Assembly (NCBI GenBank): GCA_021298085.1 | Contig: JAJTDE010000002.1 | Span: forward strand, 1-64,000 | Direction: 5' to 3' | Source of the DNA: Rubrivivax sp. | GTDB taxonomy: Bacteria; Pseudomonadota; Gammaproteobacteria; Burkholderiales; Burkholderiaceae_C | Length of the DNA stretch: 64,000 nucleotides | Shown: piece after piece, positions 8,785-18,724 of the stretch | Numbering within the stretch: position 1 is the first letter of the stretch | How the letters are laid out: each line of letters begins with the position of its first letter | The notes under the pieces: generated by a model | The model's input: the letters and a program-made list of their open reading frames with translations, nothing else | Database searches by the model: none | Told to the model about the DNA's origin: nothing | Translations under genes and position numbers: made by a program

Positions 8785-10206
8785 ATGAACATAGTCATCG
8801 TCGGTGCGGGACGTGTCGGCGAAAGTGTGGCCGAAAGCCTGCTGAGCGAGAAGAACGACATCACGCTGGTCGACACCGACCCCTTGCGCCTGCGCCAGCT
8901 TCAGGAGCGCTTGGACTTGCGCAGCGTCGTCGGCAATGCGATCCAGCCCAGTGTGCTGGCCGATGCCGGCCTGCGAGACGCCGACATGCTGATCGCCTGT
9001 GCACCGCAGGACGAGACCAACCTGGTTGTCTGCAAGGTGGCGCACGAGATCTTCAATGTGCCCACCACGATTGCCCGCTTGCGCAGCCCGGAGTTCGAGA
9101 ACGGCTCGCCGCTCCTGGGCAAGTCGGGCTTCGCGATCGACCAGGTGATCTGTCCTGAGCAGACCGTCACTGCCTACGTGCGCAAGCTGATCGAATACCC
9201 GGAAGCGCTGCAGGTGCTGGAATTCGCGCACGGCCTGGTCAGCCTCATCGCTGTCCGCGCAGTGGAGGGTGGCCCACTGGTTTTGCACAGCCTCTCGGAG
9301 ATACCCAGCCTGGTGCCGGGGGTCGACATGCGCATCGTGGCGATCTATCGCCGGGATTCGGCCTTGACTGAGCTGGACGGGTCAACGCGCATCGAGCCGG
9401 GTGACGAGGTTTTTGTGCTCGCGGCCACCGAACACATCCGCACAGTGCTGGGTGCCTTGCGCAAGATGGACCGTGTCGTCAGGCGCATCATGGTGGCCGG
9501 TGGCGGCAAGGTGGGCTTGCGCCTGGCGCGCGAGCTGGGTACGCAGTACCAGCTGAAGATTATCGAGTCCAACCGCCTGCGCTGCGAATACCTGGCCACG
9601 CAGTTGCCCCCTGAGGTGCTCGTGCTCCAGGGCGACAGCACCGATGAAGACCTGCTCGGTGACGAAAACGTCGACGGCATGGACCTGTTCCTGGCGCTGA
9701 CCAGCGACGACGAGGACAACATCCTGAGCTGCCTGCTGGCCAAGCGGCTCGGTGCCAAGCGTGTGCTGGCGGTCATCAACCGCCGCGCGTATGCCGATCT
9801 GGTGCAGGGCACGCAGATCGACATCGCGATCTCACCGAGCCACACCGTGATCGGCGAGCTGCTGGCCTTTGTCCGGCGCGGCGATGTGGAGGCCGTGCAT
9901 TCGCTTCGGCGCGGCGCGGCAGAGGCCCTGGAAGCGATCGTGCGAGGCGACCACAAGACCTGCAAGTTGGCCGGTCGGCGCATTGAAGAGGTCTCGATGC
10001 CCAAGGGTGCGCAGGTCGGGGCGATCGTTCGCGGCCTGCACGATGCCGAGGGCCGCGCTGCAGGCTCGGACGCCAAGCCGCAGGTCATCATTGCGCACCA
10101 CGACACGATGGTGCTCCCGCACGACCACGTGATCATCTTTGTGCCGCGCAAGCGAATGGTGCGTGACATCGAGAAGCTGTTCCAGGTGAGCGCGACCTTC
10201 TTCTGA
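8785..10206 (+). CDS. trkA: Trk system potassium transporter TrkA
   Basis: A 473-aa peripheral regulatory subunit of the Trk K+ uptake system. Two tandem TrkA_N/RCK nucleotide-binding halves are visible. The first begins at residue 1 with 'IVIVGAGRVGESVAESL' (dinucleotide motif GAGRVG), the second near residue 236 with 'IMVAGGGKVGLRLAREL'; each is followed by a TrkA_C domain. Length and architecture match E. coli TrkA (458 aa). It lies 39 bp before trkH, so the pair forms an operon. It binds NAD(H)/ATP and gates the TrkH pore at the inner membrane face. The second motif reads GGGKVG, an acceptable dinucleotide-binding variant. Confidence 0.95.
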   Translation: MNIVIVGAGRVGESVAESLLSEKNDITLVDTDPLRLRQLQERLDLRSVVGNAIQPSVLADAGLRDADMLIACAPQDETNLVVCKVAHEIFNVPTTIARLRSPEFENGSPLLGKSGFAIDQVICPEQTVTAYVRKLIEYPEALQVLEFAHGLVSLIAVRAVEGGPLVLHSLSEIPSLVPGVDMRIVAIYRRDSALTELDGSTRIEPGDEVFVLAATEHIRTVLGALRKMDRVVRRIMVAGGGKVGLRLARELGTQYQLKIIESNRLRCEYLATQLPPEVLVLQGDSTDEDLLGDENVDGMDLFLALTSDDEDNILSCLLAKRLGAKRVLAVINRRAYADLVQGTQIDIAISPSHTVIGELLAFVRRGDVEAVHSLRRGAAEALEAIVRGDHKTCKLAGRRIEEVSMPKGAQVGAIVRGLHDAEGRAAGSDAKPQVIIAHHDTMVLPHDHVIIFVPRKRMVRDIEKLFQVSATFF

Positions 10207-10245
10207 GGTCACGAAACACCCGCAGCCCAAAGCACCACCAGCGCC

Positions 10246-11700
10246 ATGGGAATCTTCGCTGTAGTTGCGCTTGTCGGGCGCATGGTGGTGATTTTCTCGG
10301 GTCTGATGATGGTCCCCATGGGCTTTGCCATCTGGGACCACGATGACGCCGAGCAGCCTTTCATCCTGGCCACCGCCCTGACCTTGACCAGTGGCTTGGC
10401 CATGAGCCTGTTGACCCGTCGATTCCGGCGTGAGCTTCAGCCAAGAGATGGTTTTGTCCTGGTGGGGCTCACCTGGCTGGTTCTGCCGTTGTTTGGAGCG
10501 CTGCCACTGGTTCTGGCGCTGCCTGGGCTGGCTTTCACGGACGCCTACTTCGAAGCCATGTCTGCCTTCACGGCGACGGGCGCCACCGTGCTCACAGGGC
10601 TTGATCGCCTGCCGCTGTCTGTGAACGTCTGGCGCTGCTTCATGATGTGGGCAGGTGGCCTGGGCATCATCGTGCTGGCCGTTGCGGTGCTGCCGTTGCT
10701 TGGGGTGGGCGGTGCGCAGTTGTTCAAGGCAGAAACCGCCGGCCCCATGAAGGACCAGAAGCTGACCCCTCGCATGGCTGATACGGCGCGTGCCATCTGG
10801 GGCACCTATGGCCTGCTGTCGTTGGCCTGCTGGTTGTCATACCGCGCAGCCGGCATGTCGTCCATCGACGCATTTCTGCACATGTGCACGACGGTCAGCC
10901 TGGGGGGCTTCTCCAACTACGACGCGAGCATCGGCCATTTCCAGTCGCAGTCCATCGAAGCCGTTGCCATCGTGTTCATGATGCTCTGCGGCGTCAACCT
11001 GCTGCTTTACTTTGCGGCTTGGCAACGGCGCACTCTGGGAGTCCTGTGGCGCAATGCCGAGGTCAGGGCGTTTGTCGGGGCTGTGCTCGGCGTGACGCTT
11101 TTGATCAGCGCCTTCCTGACCGTCAACCAGGAGTACCCTGACTTCATCTCTGCCTTGCGGCACACGGCCTTCCACGTGGTGTCGATCGCCACCACCACCG
11201 GGTATGCGTCGCACGACTACGCGCAGTGGCCGCTGTTTGCCCCCTTGCTGATGATTCTGCTGGGCTGTTTTGCAACTTGCGCCGGCTCCACGGGAGGTGG
11301 CATCAAGATGGTTCGCATGATCCTGCTGGCCAAACAATCTTCCCGCGAACTGGTTCGCATCGTCCACCCGCGCGCGGTCAACCCCGTCACCCTCGCCGGG
11401 CAGGCAGTGGGTGACAGGGTCATGCAGGGTGTGATTGCCTTCATGATGATGTACGGGGCAACCATCGTGGGCTTGACGATGGCCTTGCTGTTTACCGGGC
11501 TGGAGCCGATCACAGCGTTCACGGCAGTGGTTGCCTGCGTCAACAACATCGGCCCGGGTTTGGGCGAGGTTGGCCCAGCGGTCAACTATGGCGGACTGAG
11601 CGCCGTGCAGACCTGGATTTGCACGGCGGCCATGCTGCTCGGCCGTCTCGAACTGCTGTCGGTGCTCGTGCTCATGACACCGCGCTTCTGGCGCAACTGA
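10246..11700 (+). CDS. trkH: TrkH family potassium uptake protein
   Basis: A 484-aa integral membrane K+ translocating subunit. Length equals E. coli TrkH/TrkG, and four pore-loop repeats are expected. Selectivity-loop segments are recognisable: 'FTATGATVL' near residue 110, 'TVSLGGFSNYD' near 222, 'TTTGYAS' near 316 and 'VNNIGPGLGEVGPAVNYG' near 430. The gene directly follows trkA. The start is ATG 10246 followed by a hydrophobic N-terminus 'MGIFAVVALVGRMVVIFSGLMMVPMGFAI', as in the family. Confidence 0.95.
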   Translation: MGIFAVVALVGRMVVIFSGLMMVPMGFAIWDHDDAEQPFILATALTLTSGLAMSLLTRRFRRELQPRDGFVLVGLTWLVLPLFGALPLVLALPGLAFTDAYFEAMSAFTATGATVLTGLDRLPLSVNVWRCFMMWAGGLGIIVLAVAVLPLLGVGGAQLFKAETAGPMKDQKLTPRMADTARAIWGTYGLLSLACWLSYRAAGMSSIDAFLHMCTTVSLGGFSNYDASIGHFQSQSIEAVAIVFMMLCGVNLLLYFAAWQRRTLGVLWRNAEVRAFVGAVLGVTLLISAFLTVNQEYPDFISALRHTAFHVVSIATTTGYASHDYAQWPLFAPLLMILLGCFATCAGSTGGGIKMVRMILLAKQSSRELVRIVHPRAVNPVTLAGQAVGDRVMQGVIAFMMMYGATIVGLTMALLFTGLEPITAFTAVVACVNNIGPGLGEVGPAVNYGGLSAVQTWICTAAMLLGRLELLSVLVLMTPRFWRN

Positions 11701-11805
11701 GCGGGTTGCCAGGGTCCGCCGCGGCACGCATCACCCTGGGTTGGCATGAGCGGTGGTGGCTGTCCGAGGACGGCCCCGTAAACTGAGCACAGGAGATCGC
11801 ACCTC

Positions 11806-13431
11806 ATGCCCACTCTGTTGTCGACACTCGCTGTACGCAGCGAAGACTTCAAGCAATCGGCCGCCGCGATGCGCGCGCTGGTTGAAGACCTTCACGCCCG
11901 CCTTGCACTCGTTGCTCAGGGCGGCGGCGATGGCCCGCGTGCCAAGCACCTGGCGCGCGGCAAGCTCTTGCCACGCGACCGTGTGGAATGGCTGCTGGAC
12001 CCCGGTACTGCGTTCCTCGAGATAGCGCCGCTGGCCGCCATGGGCCTCTACCCGGAACCGGATGGGCGCGATGCGGCACCCGGCGCGGGCATCATCACCG
12101 GCATCGGCCGGGTCAGTGGTGTCGAGTGCGTGATCGTGTGCAACGACGCGACCGTCAAGGGCGGGACGTACTACCCGATGACGGTCAAGAAGCACCTGCG
12201 TGCCCAGGAAATTGCCCAGGCCAACCGCCTGCCCTGCCTGTATCTGGTGGATTCGGGCGGTGCCAACTTGCCCAACCAGGACGAGGTGTTTCCAGACCGC
12301 GATCACTTCGGCCGCATCTTCTACAACCAGGCCAACCTGTCGGCGCAGGGCATTCCTCAGGTCGCGGTGGTGATGGGTTCGTGCACCGCGGGCGGCGCCT
12401 ACGTGCCCGCCATGAGCGACGAGACCATCATCGTCAGGAACCAGGGCACGATCTTCCTGGGCGGGCCGCCGCTGGTGAAGGCGGCCACGGGCGAGGTGGT
12501 GAGCGCCGAAGATCTGGGTGGTGGCGATGTGCACACGCGGCTGTCGGGCGTGGCAGACCATCTCGCCGAAGACGATCGTCACGCCTTGGCGCTGGCCCGG
12601 CAGGTGGTGGCCAACCTGAACTGGCGCAAGCCCGAACAACTGCGTCTGCAGGACCCCAGGCCGCCGCGGTTCGACCCGATCGAGCTGCATGGCGTGATAC
12701 CGACTGACCCTCGCAAGCCGTTTGATGTCCGGGAAATCATCGCCCGTGTCGTGGACGACTCGGCGTTCGATGAGTTCAAGGCACGTTTCGGCGCCACGCT
12801 GGTGACGGGCTTTGCGCACCTCGAAGGAATGCCCGTGGGCATCATCGCCAACAACGGCATCCTGTTTGGCGACAGCGCACTGAAGGGCGCGCACTTCATC
12901 GAGCTGTGTTGTCAGCGTCGCATACCGCTGGTGTTCCTGCAGAACATCACGGGTTTCATGGTCGGCCGCAAGGCCGAAAACGAAGGCATCGCCAAGCACG
13001 GGGCCAAGCTGGTCACCGCCGTGGCCACGGCGACGGTTCCTAAGTTCACCGTCATCATCGGGGGCAGTTTTGGGGCCGGCAATTACGGCATGTGCGGCCG
13101 TGCCTATTCACCCCGGTTCCTGTGGATGTGGCCGAATGCACGCATCAGCGTCATGGGTGGCGAACAAGCGGCCAGTGTCCTGGCAACGGTCAGGCGGGAT
13201 GGCATTGAGGCGCGGGGTGGACAGTGGTCTGCCGACGAGGAGGCGCGTTTCCGGCAGCCGATCCTCGAGCAGTTCCAGCAGCAGTCACACCCTTATTACG
13301 CGTCGGCACGACTCTGGGACGACGGCATCATTGACCCAGCCGATACACGCCGCGTGCTCGCACTGGGCTTGTCGGCCAGTCTGAATGCGCCGATCCCCGA
13401 CGCTCCGAAATTTGGCATCTTTCGCATGTGA
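11806..13431 (+). CDS. methylcrotonyl-CoA carboxylase beta subunit (carboxyltransferase)
   Basis: A 541-aa acyl-CoA carboxyltransferase subunit, by context 3-methylcrotonyl-CoA carboxylase beta in leucine degradation (LiuB/MccB type). The N-terminal half contains '[20 protein letters not shown]' and '[31 protein letters not shown]', strongly characteristic of MCC beta. The C-terminal carboxyltransferase half contains '[32 protein letters not shown]'. The start ATG 11806 has 'aggagatcgc' about 10 bases upstream, a good Shine-Dalgarno. Its partner biotin subunit lies 1.8 kb downstream, separated by a decayed gene and a membrane-protein gene. Geranyl-CoA carboxylase is a less likely alternative. 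Confidence 0.93.
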   Translation: MPTLLSTLAVRSEDFKQSAAAMRALVEDLHARLALVAQGGGDGPRAKHLARGKLLPRDRVEWLLDPGTAFLEIAPLAAMGLYPEPDGRDAAPGAGIITGIGRVSGVECVIVCNDATVKGGTYYPMTVKKHLRAQEIAQANRLPCLYLVDSGGANLPNQDEVFPDRDHFGRIFYNQANLSAQGIPQVAVVMGSCTAGGAYVPAMSDETIIVRNQGTIFLGGPPLVKAATGEVVSAEDLGGGDVHTRLSGVADHLAEDDRHALALARQVVANLNWRKPEQLRLQDPRPPRFDPIELHGVIPTDPRKPFDVREIIARVVDDSAFDEFKARFGATLVTGFAHLEGMPVGIIANNGILFGDSALKGAHFIELCCQRRIPLVFLQNITGFMVGRKAENEGIAKHGAKLVTAVATATVPKFTVIIGGSFGAGNYGMCGRAYSPRFLWMWPNARISVMGGEQAASVLATVRRDGIEARGGQWSADEEARFRQPILEQFQQQSHPYYASARLWDDGIIDPADTRRVLALGLSASLNAPIPDAPKFGIFRM

Positions 13432-14319
13432 CGCGGCGGTGGCCGCTGTGTTGGCCTTGCTGCCAGCGGCTGCCGTTGCGCTGTTTGACACCGGTAGGAC
13501 ACGTCCCTGGACTACCGCTTGCCGGAGGAAGTCTTTCGTGTGTGGGCCGATGCGCTGGAGCTGGAGGTCACGGTCTTCAGGCCGTCATCACCCGGCCCAC
13601 ACTCGGTGGTCGTGGTGAACCACGGCCGCGCACCTTCGCCACCACGCTTGCAACCACGTTACCGCCCCGGCCACCGTGGTGGTGATGGGCCCTTCACACG
13701 GCGGCCTGGCCACGCTGGCCTACGGCGCAACACCATTGCGTGGAGCGCGATTGCTGGTCAATCTCCGGTGGATTGCGTGTCCCGGCATGCCCTGACTGGG
13801 AGCACCGTCTGGTGAACGCGATGGCCAGCCTGGCGCGGAGCCTTTGATCGCTACGTGGCTCTCGGGGGCCTGGCTGCCCTGCATGAAGTGGGGCCTTTCG
13901 GCGATGACGGCCACCTCCTGTTTGCGTCGCGGACGGGTGTGCCGCGCTGGCCGCCGCCGGTGCTTCAACAGATGGCTGCCCAGGGTTTGCCCACAGCGTT
14001 GCAGACGCGACTGGACACCTTGCTCCACGCGGCAGAGGCGCCCGCGTCGCCACTTCACGAGCCCGCCACCGAGGCCGATGTCAGCCACGTGGCGACCCTC
14101 AGGCCATCGGCGCGCCGCGCCTACCGCGAGTGGCTGCGGGACCTGCCCCCCACGGCATTTGCCTTGAGCGCCGACGGGCGCCACTGGTCGGTCGTCTGGG
14201 GCGAAGCCCAGCCGATCGGCAAGGCCTTGCAGGAGTGCAGACGGCAGGCGGCTGCGCGCTGCAGGCTGTTGTCGGTCGATGGCTTCCTGGTGGCAGGTTC
14301 GGCACTGCCCCCGCACTGA
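13428..14319 (+). pseudogene. alpha/beta hydrolase (dienelactone-hydrolase-like), frameshifted remnant
   Basis: One hydrolase can be followed through all three forward frames. An N-terminal signal-like stretch (VLALLPAAAVALFDTG) is followed in another frame (from about 13510) by 'EVFRVWADALELEVTVFRPSSPGPHSVVVVNHGRA', a typical hydrolase strand and oxyanion region. From about 13670 the frame changes and gives 'ATVVVMGPSHGGLATLAYGA', the nucleophile elbow GxSHGG. A third frame holds 'WEHRLVNAMASLARSL' before a stop. The original frame resumes near 13850 with 'YVALGGLAALHEVGPFGDDGHLLF', including the Asp-Gly-His end of the triad. The track ORFs at 13519 and 13855 are its fragments. At least three lesions and a likely deletion before the elbow make function improbable. 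It sits between the two carboxylase subunit genes. Confidence 0.78.
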
Positions 14320-14462
14320 CCGTCGTCGTTGACCAGCCCCTGTCGGGCGGTCATGGGTGCACCACCACAAGGGTGCACTGACTCGAAGGGGCACCCAGCA
14401 TGTGCAGGGATTCGATCGGCGGACCGAGGCAGGTAACGTCACGCCTGCTGTGAGAACCCGCG

Positions 14463-15101
14463 ATGACTGACCCTGCTGCCCTTGCTCACCTGTCCGTGTC
14501 CGCCTTGCCTGATGCCGCCGCCTGGTTGGCTCTGGCGGTCCTGGCGTCGTTCCTGTGTGGGTTCAGGCCCTTTGCGGTAGTCCTTTGTCTGTCGCTGGCC
14601 GGTGCGCATGGCTGGCTTGAGCTGCCAGGGGGTCTGCCGCTCACATCACCGTTTGCACTGACCGTGTGTGCCGTGCTCGCAGCTGCCGAGCGCTGGGCTG
14701 ATACGCGCGCGCTGGCTGGCCACCCTGAAGACCTGCTGCTGTCTGCCATGCGTGTTCCTTGTGGCGCCTTGGTGCTCGGCGCGGTGGCCATCGAGTCCTG
14801 GGGCGCGTGGGGTTGGTGGCTCTTGCCGCTGGGCGCCGCATTGGCCCTGTCGGGCCAGGCACTCAAGGCGGCGCTGCGAAGCCTGGGCACGCTGCTGGGC
14901 TGGCGTCGGACGGTGCACTTGGTCGCTCTGGCCCTTGACGTGAGCGTTCCGCTGCTGATGGTTCTGGCCTGGCATCGGCCAGCGCTTGGGCTGGCGCTGT
15001 TGGCACTGCTGCTGCTGGTGGCGTTGCCCACGGCCGTGTGGTGGGTTCGCGAGCTGCGCAGCCGTTGGCGGCGATGGGCATTGCTGATCGGACAGCCCTG
15101 A
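14463..15101 (+). CDS. DUF4126-like integral membrane protein
   Basis: A 212-aa very hydrophobic protein with about five to six membrane segments (residues about 18-38, 40-60, 62-80, 98-118, 120-140 and 158-190). The arrangement of 'FALTVCAVLAAAERWADTRALAGHPEDLLLSAMRVPCGALVLGAVA' resembles DUF4126 proteins, where an Ala/Glu-rich helix and an 'ADK' motif precede a pro-Gly-Ala helix. Assignment to that family is tentative. It begins 143 bp after the hydrolase remnant and ends 153 bp before the biotin carboxylase subunit. Function unknown; no connection with leucine catabolism is evident. Confidence 0.62.
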   Translation: MTDPAALAHLSVSALPDAAAWLALAVLASFLCGFRPFAVVLCLSLAGAHGWLELPGGLPLTSPFALTVCAVLAAAERWADTRALAGHPEDLLLSAMRVPCGALVLGAVAIESWGAWGWWLLPLGAALALSGQALKAALRSLGTLLGWRRTVHLVALALDVSVPLLMVLAWHRPALGLALLALLLLVALPTAVWWVRELRSRWRRWALLIGQP

Positions 15102-15254
15102 GGCCCTCAGGGACCTGCCCAGACACGCCCAATGGGGCAGTGCGTTTGGTGGCCTGCGGGTCTGCGAGCGTGGGCTGACCCGGGCAAGCCACTACCATCG
15201 CTGAATCTGTCATCCGCCCCGTGCCCGCAGCGGCACGTTGTCCGGTTCCTCGCG

Positions 15255-17279
15255 ATGTTCAAGAAGATTCTCATTGCCAATCGGGGCGAGATTGCCTGCC
15301 GTGTTGCCGCGACCGCCAGACGCCTGGGCGTGCGCACAGTGGCTGTCTGCTCCGAAACCGACCGGCACGCCCGGCATGTCCAGGCCTGCGATGAACGGGT
15401 GCTGTTGGGCGGACACAGCGCCCGAGACAGCTACTTGCGCTGGGAGCGCATCATCGAGGCGGCTCGCTCAACCGGCGCACAGGCCATCCACCCAGGCTAC
15501 GGTTTCCTGTCGGAGAACGCAGACTTTGCCCAGGCCTGTGCCGACGCGGGCATCGTCTTCATCGGTCCGCCGGCTTCCGCCATCCGTGACATGGGCAGCA
15601 AGGCGGCAGCCAAGACGCTGATGGAGCGCGCCGGGGTGCCGCTGGTGCCGGGCTACCACGGCACCGACAACAGCCCTGATCGCTTGGCATCGGAGGCCGA
15701 GCGGATGGGGTACCCCGTGCTGATCAAGGCCAGCGCGGGGGGGGGTGGGCGTGGTATGCGCCGGGTGGATCACCCCGCTGACTTTTCCGAGGCACTGTTG
15801 AGCTGCCAGCGCGAAGCCAAGGCCAGTTTCGGTGACGACCACGTGCTGGTGGAGCGTTATGTGACGCGGCCGCGACACATTGAGATCCAGGTGTTTTGCG
15901 ACACCCACGGTCAGGCGTTGTACCTGTTCGAGCGGGACTGCTCTGTGCAGCGTCGTCATCAGAAGGTGCTGGAAGAGGCGCCGGCCCCAGGGCTGAGCAC
16001 ACAGCGACGTGCCGAGATGGGCGCTGCAGCCGTGGCGGCCGCTCGGGCCGTGGGGTACGTGGGGGCTGGTACGGTGGAGTTCATCGCCGAAGAGCGAGAC
16101 GACGGCGACCTGCACTTCTACTTCATGGAAATGAACACCCGGCTGCAGGTCGAGCACCCGGTTACCGAGGCCATCACCGGGCTTGACCTCGTGGAATGGC
16201 AGTTCAGGGTAGCCAGTGGCGAAGCCTTGCCTCTGACGCAGGAGCAGCTGCAGATTCACGGCCATGCCATCGAGGCGCGCATCTGTGCCGAAAACCCGGA
16301 AGCCGGTTTCCTGCCGGCCACGGGGCCGTTGTCGGTGATGCGCTGGCCCGCGCACGTGGCATTCCAGCGCAGCCACGAGTCGACGCGCGTGGATACCGGC
16401 TTTGCCGAGGGCGACGAGATCAGCCCCTTCTACGACTCGATGATCGCCAAGGTCATCGTGTGGGGCGCCGACCGCCAGCAGGCCTTGGCGCGACTGGACG
16501 ATGCCTTGCGGGATACCCACATCGTGGGCCTGCACACCAATGTGGCCTTCCTCAGGCGTGTGGTGCAGTCCCGTGCATTTGCCACCGCTGACCTGGATAC
16601 GGCGCTCATTGAACGAGCGCGCGCGGTGGTCTTCGGCCCGAGCCTGCTGGGCTCCGAATGGGTGGTGGCCGCCTTGGTGGCGCATACCCTGGCGCAGGAG
16701 CAACAGTGCGAACGCAACGACACCCGCCACGACCCCTTCAGCCGGCGTGATGGTTGGCGCCTGTCGGGTGGGTCCAGACGGCGGCTGGACCTGCGTGTGG
16801 AAGGAGCGTCATGCAGCGTTGTGCTGGAGCGGCAACGCGACGGCGCGCTGCAGATGCACCTTGAGACCGCCTCCTGGCCTTTCCAGTGCCAGAGCCGGGG
16901 TGCTTGCCAGCATCTGGTGATGCTGGGTGAAGAGCAGCGTCTCCTGACGGTGTATGCGGTGGGTGACGAGCTCACCGTCTTTGGCCAGGCAGGCCGCGCG
17001 ACGGTCAGCGTCGTTGACGCGCTGGCCCAGTTGTCCCAGAGCCCTGCCCAGGACGGTGGCCTTTGCGCGCCCATGCCGGGCAAGCTCGTGTCCTACCTCG
17101 TCCGTGAAGGTGAGGCCGTCAAGCGTGGCCAGGCGTTGGCGGTCATGGAGGCGATGAAGATGGAACACACGCTGCATGCGCCCCGCGATGGGGTCATCGA
17201 GCAGTGTCTCTATGCCGTGGCGGACCAGGTCCCTGAAGGGGCGGCTGTGATTCGCCTGAGCCAGGAGGCCGCGGCATGA
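15255..17279 (+). CDS. methylcrotonyl-CoA carboxylase alpha subunit (biotin carboxylase + BCCP)
   Basis: A 674-aa biotin-carrying subunit. The start is ATG 15255 ('MFKKILIANRGEIACRV'), because every biotin carboxylase begins this way; the track start at 15132 adds 41 unrelated residues. Order: N-domain (1-115), ATP-grasp with glycine-rich loop 'KASAGGGGRGMRRV' near 160, 'FMEMNTRLQVEHPVTE' near 290, C-domain, a variable linker, and a C-terminal biotinyl domain with EAMKMEH, where Lys635 carries biotin. ATP and bicarbonate charge biotin for transfer by the beta subunit at 11806. The stop overlaps the HMG-CoA lyase start (ATGA), which supports the leucine pathway over acetyl- or propionyl-CoA carboxylase. 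Confidence 0.93.
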   Translation: MFKKILIANRGEIACRVAATARRLGVRTVAVCSETDRHARHVQACDERVLLGGHSARDSYLRWERIIEAARSTGAQAIHPGYGFLSENADFAQACADAGIVFIGPPASAIRDMGSKAAAKTLMERAGVPLVPGYHGTDNSPDRLASEAERMGYPVLIKASAGGGGRGMRRVDHPADFSEALLSCQREAKASFGDDHVLVERYVTRPRHIEIQVFCDTHGQALYLFERDCSVQRRHQKVLEEAPAPGLSTQRRAEMGAAAVAAARAVGYVGAGTVEFIAEERDDGDLHFYFMEMNTRLQVEHPVTEAITGLDLVEWQFRVASGEALPLTQEQLQIHGHAIEARICAENPEAGFLPATGPLSVMRWPAHVAFQRSHESTRVDTGFAEGDEISPFYDSMIAKVIVWGADRQQALARLDDALRDTHIVGLHTNVAFLRRVVQSRAFATADLDTALIERARAVVFGPSLLGSEWVVAALVAHTLAQEQQCERNDTRHDPFSRRDGWRLSGGSRRRLDLRVEGASCSVVLERQRDGALQMHLETASWPFQCQSRGACQHLVMLGEEQRLLTVYAVGDELTVFGQAGRATVSVVDALAQLSQSPAQDGGLCAPMPGKLVSYLVREGEAVKRGQALAVMEAMKMEHTLHAPRDGVIEQCLYAVADQVPEGAAVIRLSQEAAA

Positions 17280-18202
17280 CGCCGGTTTACCCACTGCCGT
17301 CTGCCGTCACGCTGGTGGACGTCGGCCCGCGCGACGGCCTGCAGAACGAAGCCACAGTGGTGCCAGCCGAGGCCAAGGTCGAACTGGTGCACCGGCTGCA
17401 GGCGGCGGGTCTGCGGGAGATCGAGGTCACGAGTTATGTGAGCCCCAAGTGGGTGCCGCAGATGGCGGATAACCATTCGGTCATGGCAGGAATACAGCGC
17501 GCCGCCGGCGTTCGCTACGCCGTGCTGACCCCCAACCTCCGCGGCTTCGAGGATGCCTTGTCAGACAAGCCCGATGAGATCGTGGTGTTCGGCGCAGCCA
17601 GTGAAGCCTTCAGCCAGCGCAACATCAACTGCAGCATTGACGTCAGCATGGAGCGCTTCCGCCCTGTGGTGGCCGCTGCCCGTGATCACGGCATCAAGGT
17701 TCGGGGTGCGATCTCGTGCGCGCTGGGCTGCCCCTACCAGGGCGAGGTCACGGCCGACGAGGTGGAGCATGTGGTGCGCCTGATGAAGGACATCGGGGTG
17801 CAGCACTGTGGAGTGGCCGACACCATTGGCGTTGGCACCCCCGCGAAGGTTCAGGCGGCCCTGGAGAGGGCCCTGAAGCATTACCCGGTGGAAGAGGTCA
17901 GCGGGCACTTTCACGACACCTATGGCCAGGCGTTGGCCAACATCTACGCGTCGCTCCAACTGGGGGTGCACGTCTTTGATGCCAGTGTCGGTGGCTTGGG
18001 AGGTTGCCCCTACGCCAAGGGTGCCACGGGCAACGTGGCGACCGAGGATGTCGTCTACATGCTGCATGGGCTGGGCATCCACACGGGCATCGACCTGGAC
18101 GCCCTGGTGGATGCCGGTGCCTACATCTCCGGCGTCATCGGGCGTCCGACCGCCTCTCGCGTCGCGCGGGCGCTGATGGCCCGGCGAGGAGCCGCCGCAT
18201 GA
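17276..18202 (+). CDS. hydroxymethylglutaryl-CoA lyase
   Basis: A 308-aa TIM-barrel lyase that cleaves HMG-CoA to acetoacetate and acetyl-CoA, the last step of leucine degradation. The N-terminus 'VTLVDVGPRDGLQNE' carries the catalytic Asp and Arg; 'HFHDTYGQALANIYASL' holds metal-binding His residues. 'GGLGGCPYAKGATGNVATED' contains the signature catalytic Cys. Length is standard (about 300 aa). The gene is coupled to the biotin subunit upstream and to the YbaK gene downstream by 4-base overlaps. Confidence 0.95.
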   Translation: MTPVYPLPSAVTLVDVGPRDGLQNEATVVPAEAKVELVHRLQAAGLREIEVTSYVSPKWVPQMADNHSVMAGIQRAAGVRYAVLTPNLRGFEDALSDKPDEIVVFGAASEAFSQRNINCSIDVSMERFRPVVAAARDHGIKVRGAISCALGCPYQGEVTADEVEHVVRLMKDIGVQHCGVADTIGVGTPAKVQAALERALKHYPVEEVSGHFHDTYGQALANIYASLQLGVHVFDASVGGLGGCPYAKGATGNVATEDVVYMLHGLGIHTGIDLDALVDAGAYISGVIGRPTASRVARALMARRGAAA

Positions 18203-18714
18203 CCGTCCAGGACACCGGCCAACGGCCCGAGGCGTTCTGGCGGGTGAGCCGTGCCCTGCAGGACGCGGGCCATGCGCACGAGCCGCGCTGGCTGGAACAC
18301 ACGGCGCGCACGGCGCAGGAGGCTGCCGATGCCTTGGGCGTTCTCGTGGGCCAGATCGCCAAGAGCGTGATCTTTCGGCGCAAGGCCGATGACCGCACGG
18401 TCCTGGTGGTGACCTCGGGAGATCACCGCGTGGACGAGGCCAGGGTTGCCGAGATCGTCGGGCCCATCGGCCGCGCCGACGCGGAGTTTGTCAAGCGCAT
18501 GACGGGCTTCGTGATCGGTGGCGTGGCGCCCGTGGCGCACCTGAACGCACCGGTCACCCTGATCGACCGAGAGCTTCAGCGGTTCGATGTCCTCTGGGCG
18601 GCTGCAGGTCATCCACACGGCGTCTTCATGCTGAGCCTGGCTGACCTCCAGCGTCTGACGGGCGCGTCCTTGCACGATGTCGTGCGTCTGCCGCCACCGG
18701 CCACTTCCGACTGA
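18199..18714 (+). CDS. YbaK/EbsC family protein (aminoacyl-tRNA deacylase-like)
   Basis: A 171-aa protein of the YbaK/ProX superfamily, which hydrolyses mischarged aminoacyl-tRNAs in trans. Features include 'EEAADALGVLVGQIAKSVIFRRKADDRTVLVVTSGDHRVD', with the conserved Lys of 'GQIAKSVIF', and the ending 'RFDVLWAAAGHPHGVFMLSLADLQRLTGA', with the family 'GxxxxxF' loop. ATG 18199 overlaps the HMG-CoA lyase stop; the longer ORF from 18004 is rejected. Which tRNA it edits (Cys-tRNA-Pro, Ala-tRNA-Pro or other) cannot be told. Linkage to leucine catabolism is probably only transcriptional. Confidence 0.87.
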   Translation: MTVQDTGQRPEAFWRVSRALQDAGHAHEPRWLEHTARTAQEAADALGVLVGQIAKSVIFRRKADDRTVLVVTSGDHRVDEARVAEIVGPIGRADAEFVKRMTGFVIGGVAPVAHLNAPVTLIDRELQRFDVLWAAAGHPHGVFMLSLADLQRLTGASLHDVVRLPPPATSD

Positions 18715-18724
18715 ACGGCCCTTC

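Noticed and set aside
13439-14319. Two or three separate small genes in the hydrolase remnant
   Set aside because: The fragments align end to end with successive parts of one alpha/beta hydrolase in different frames.
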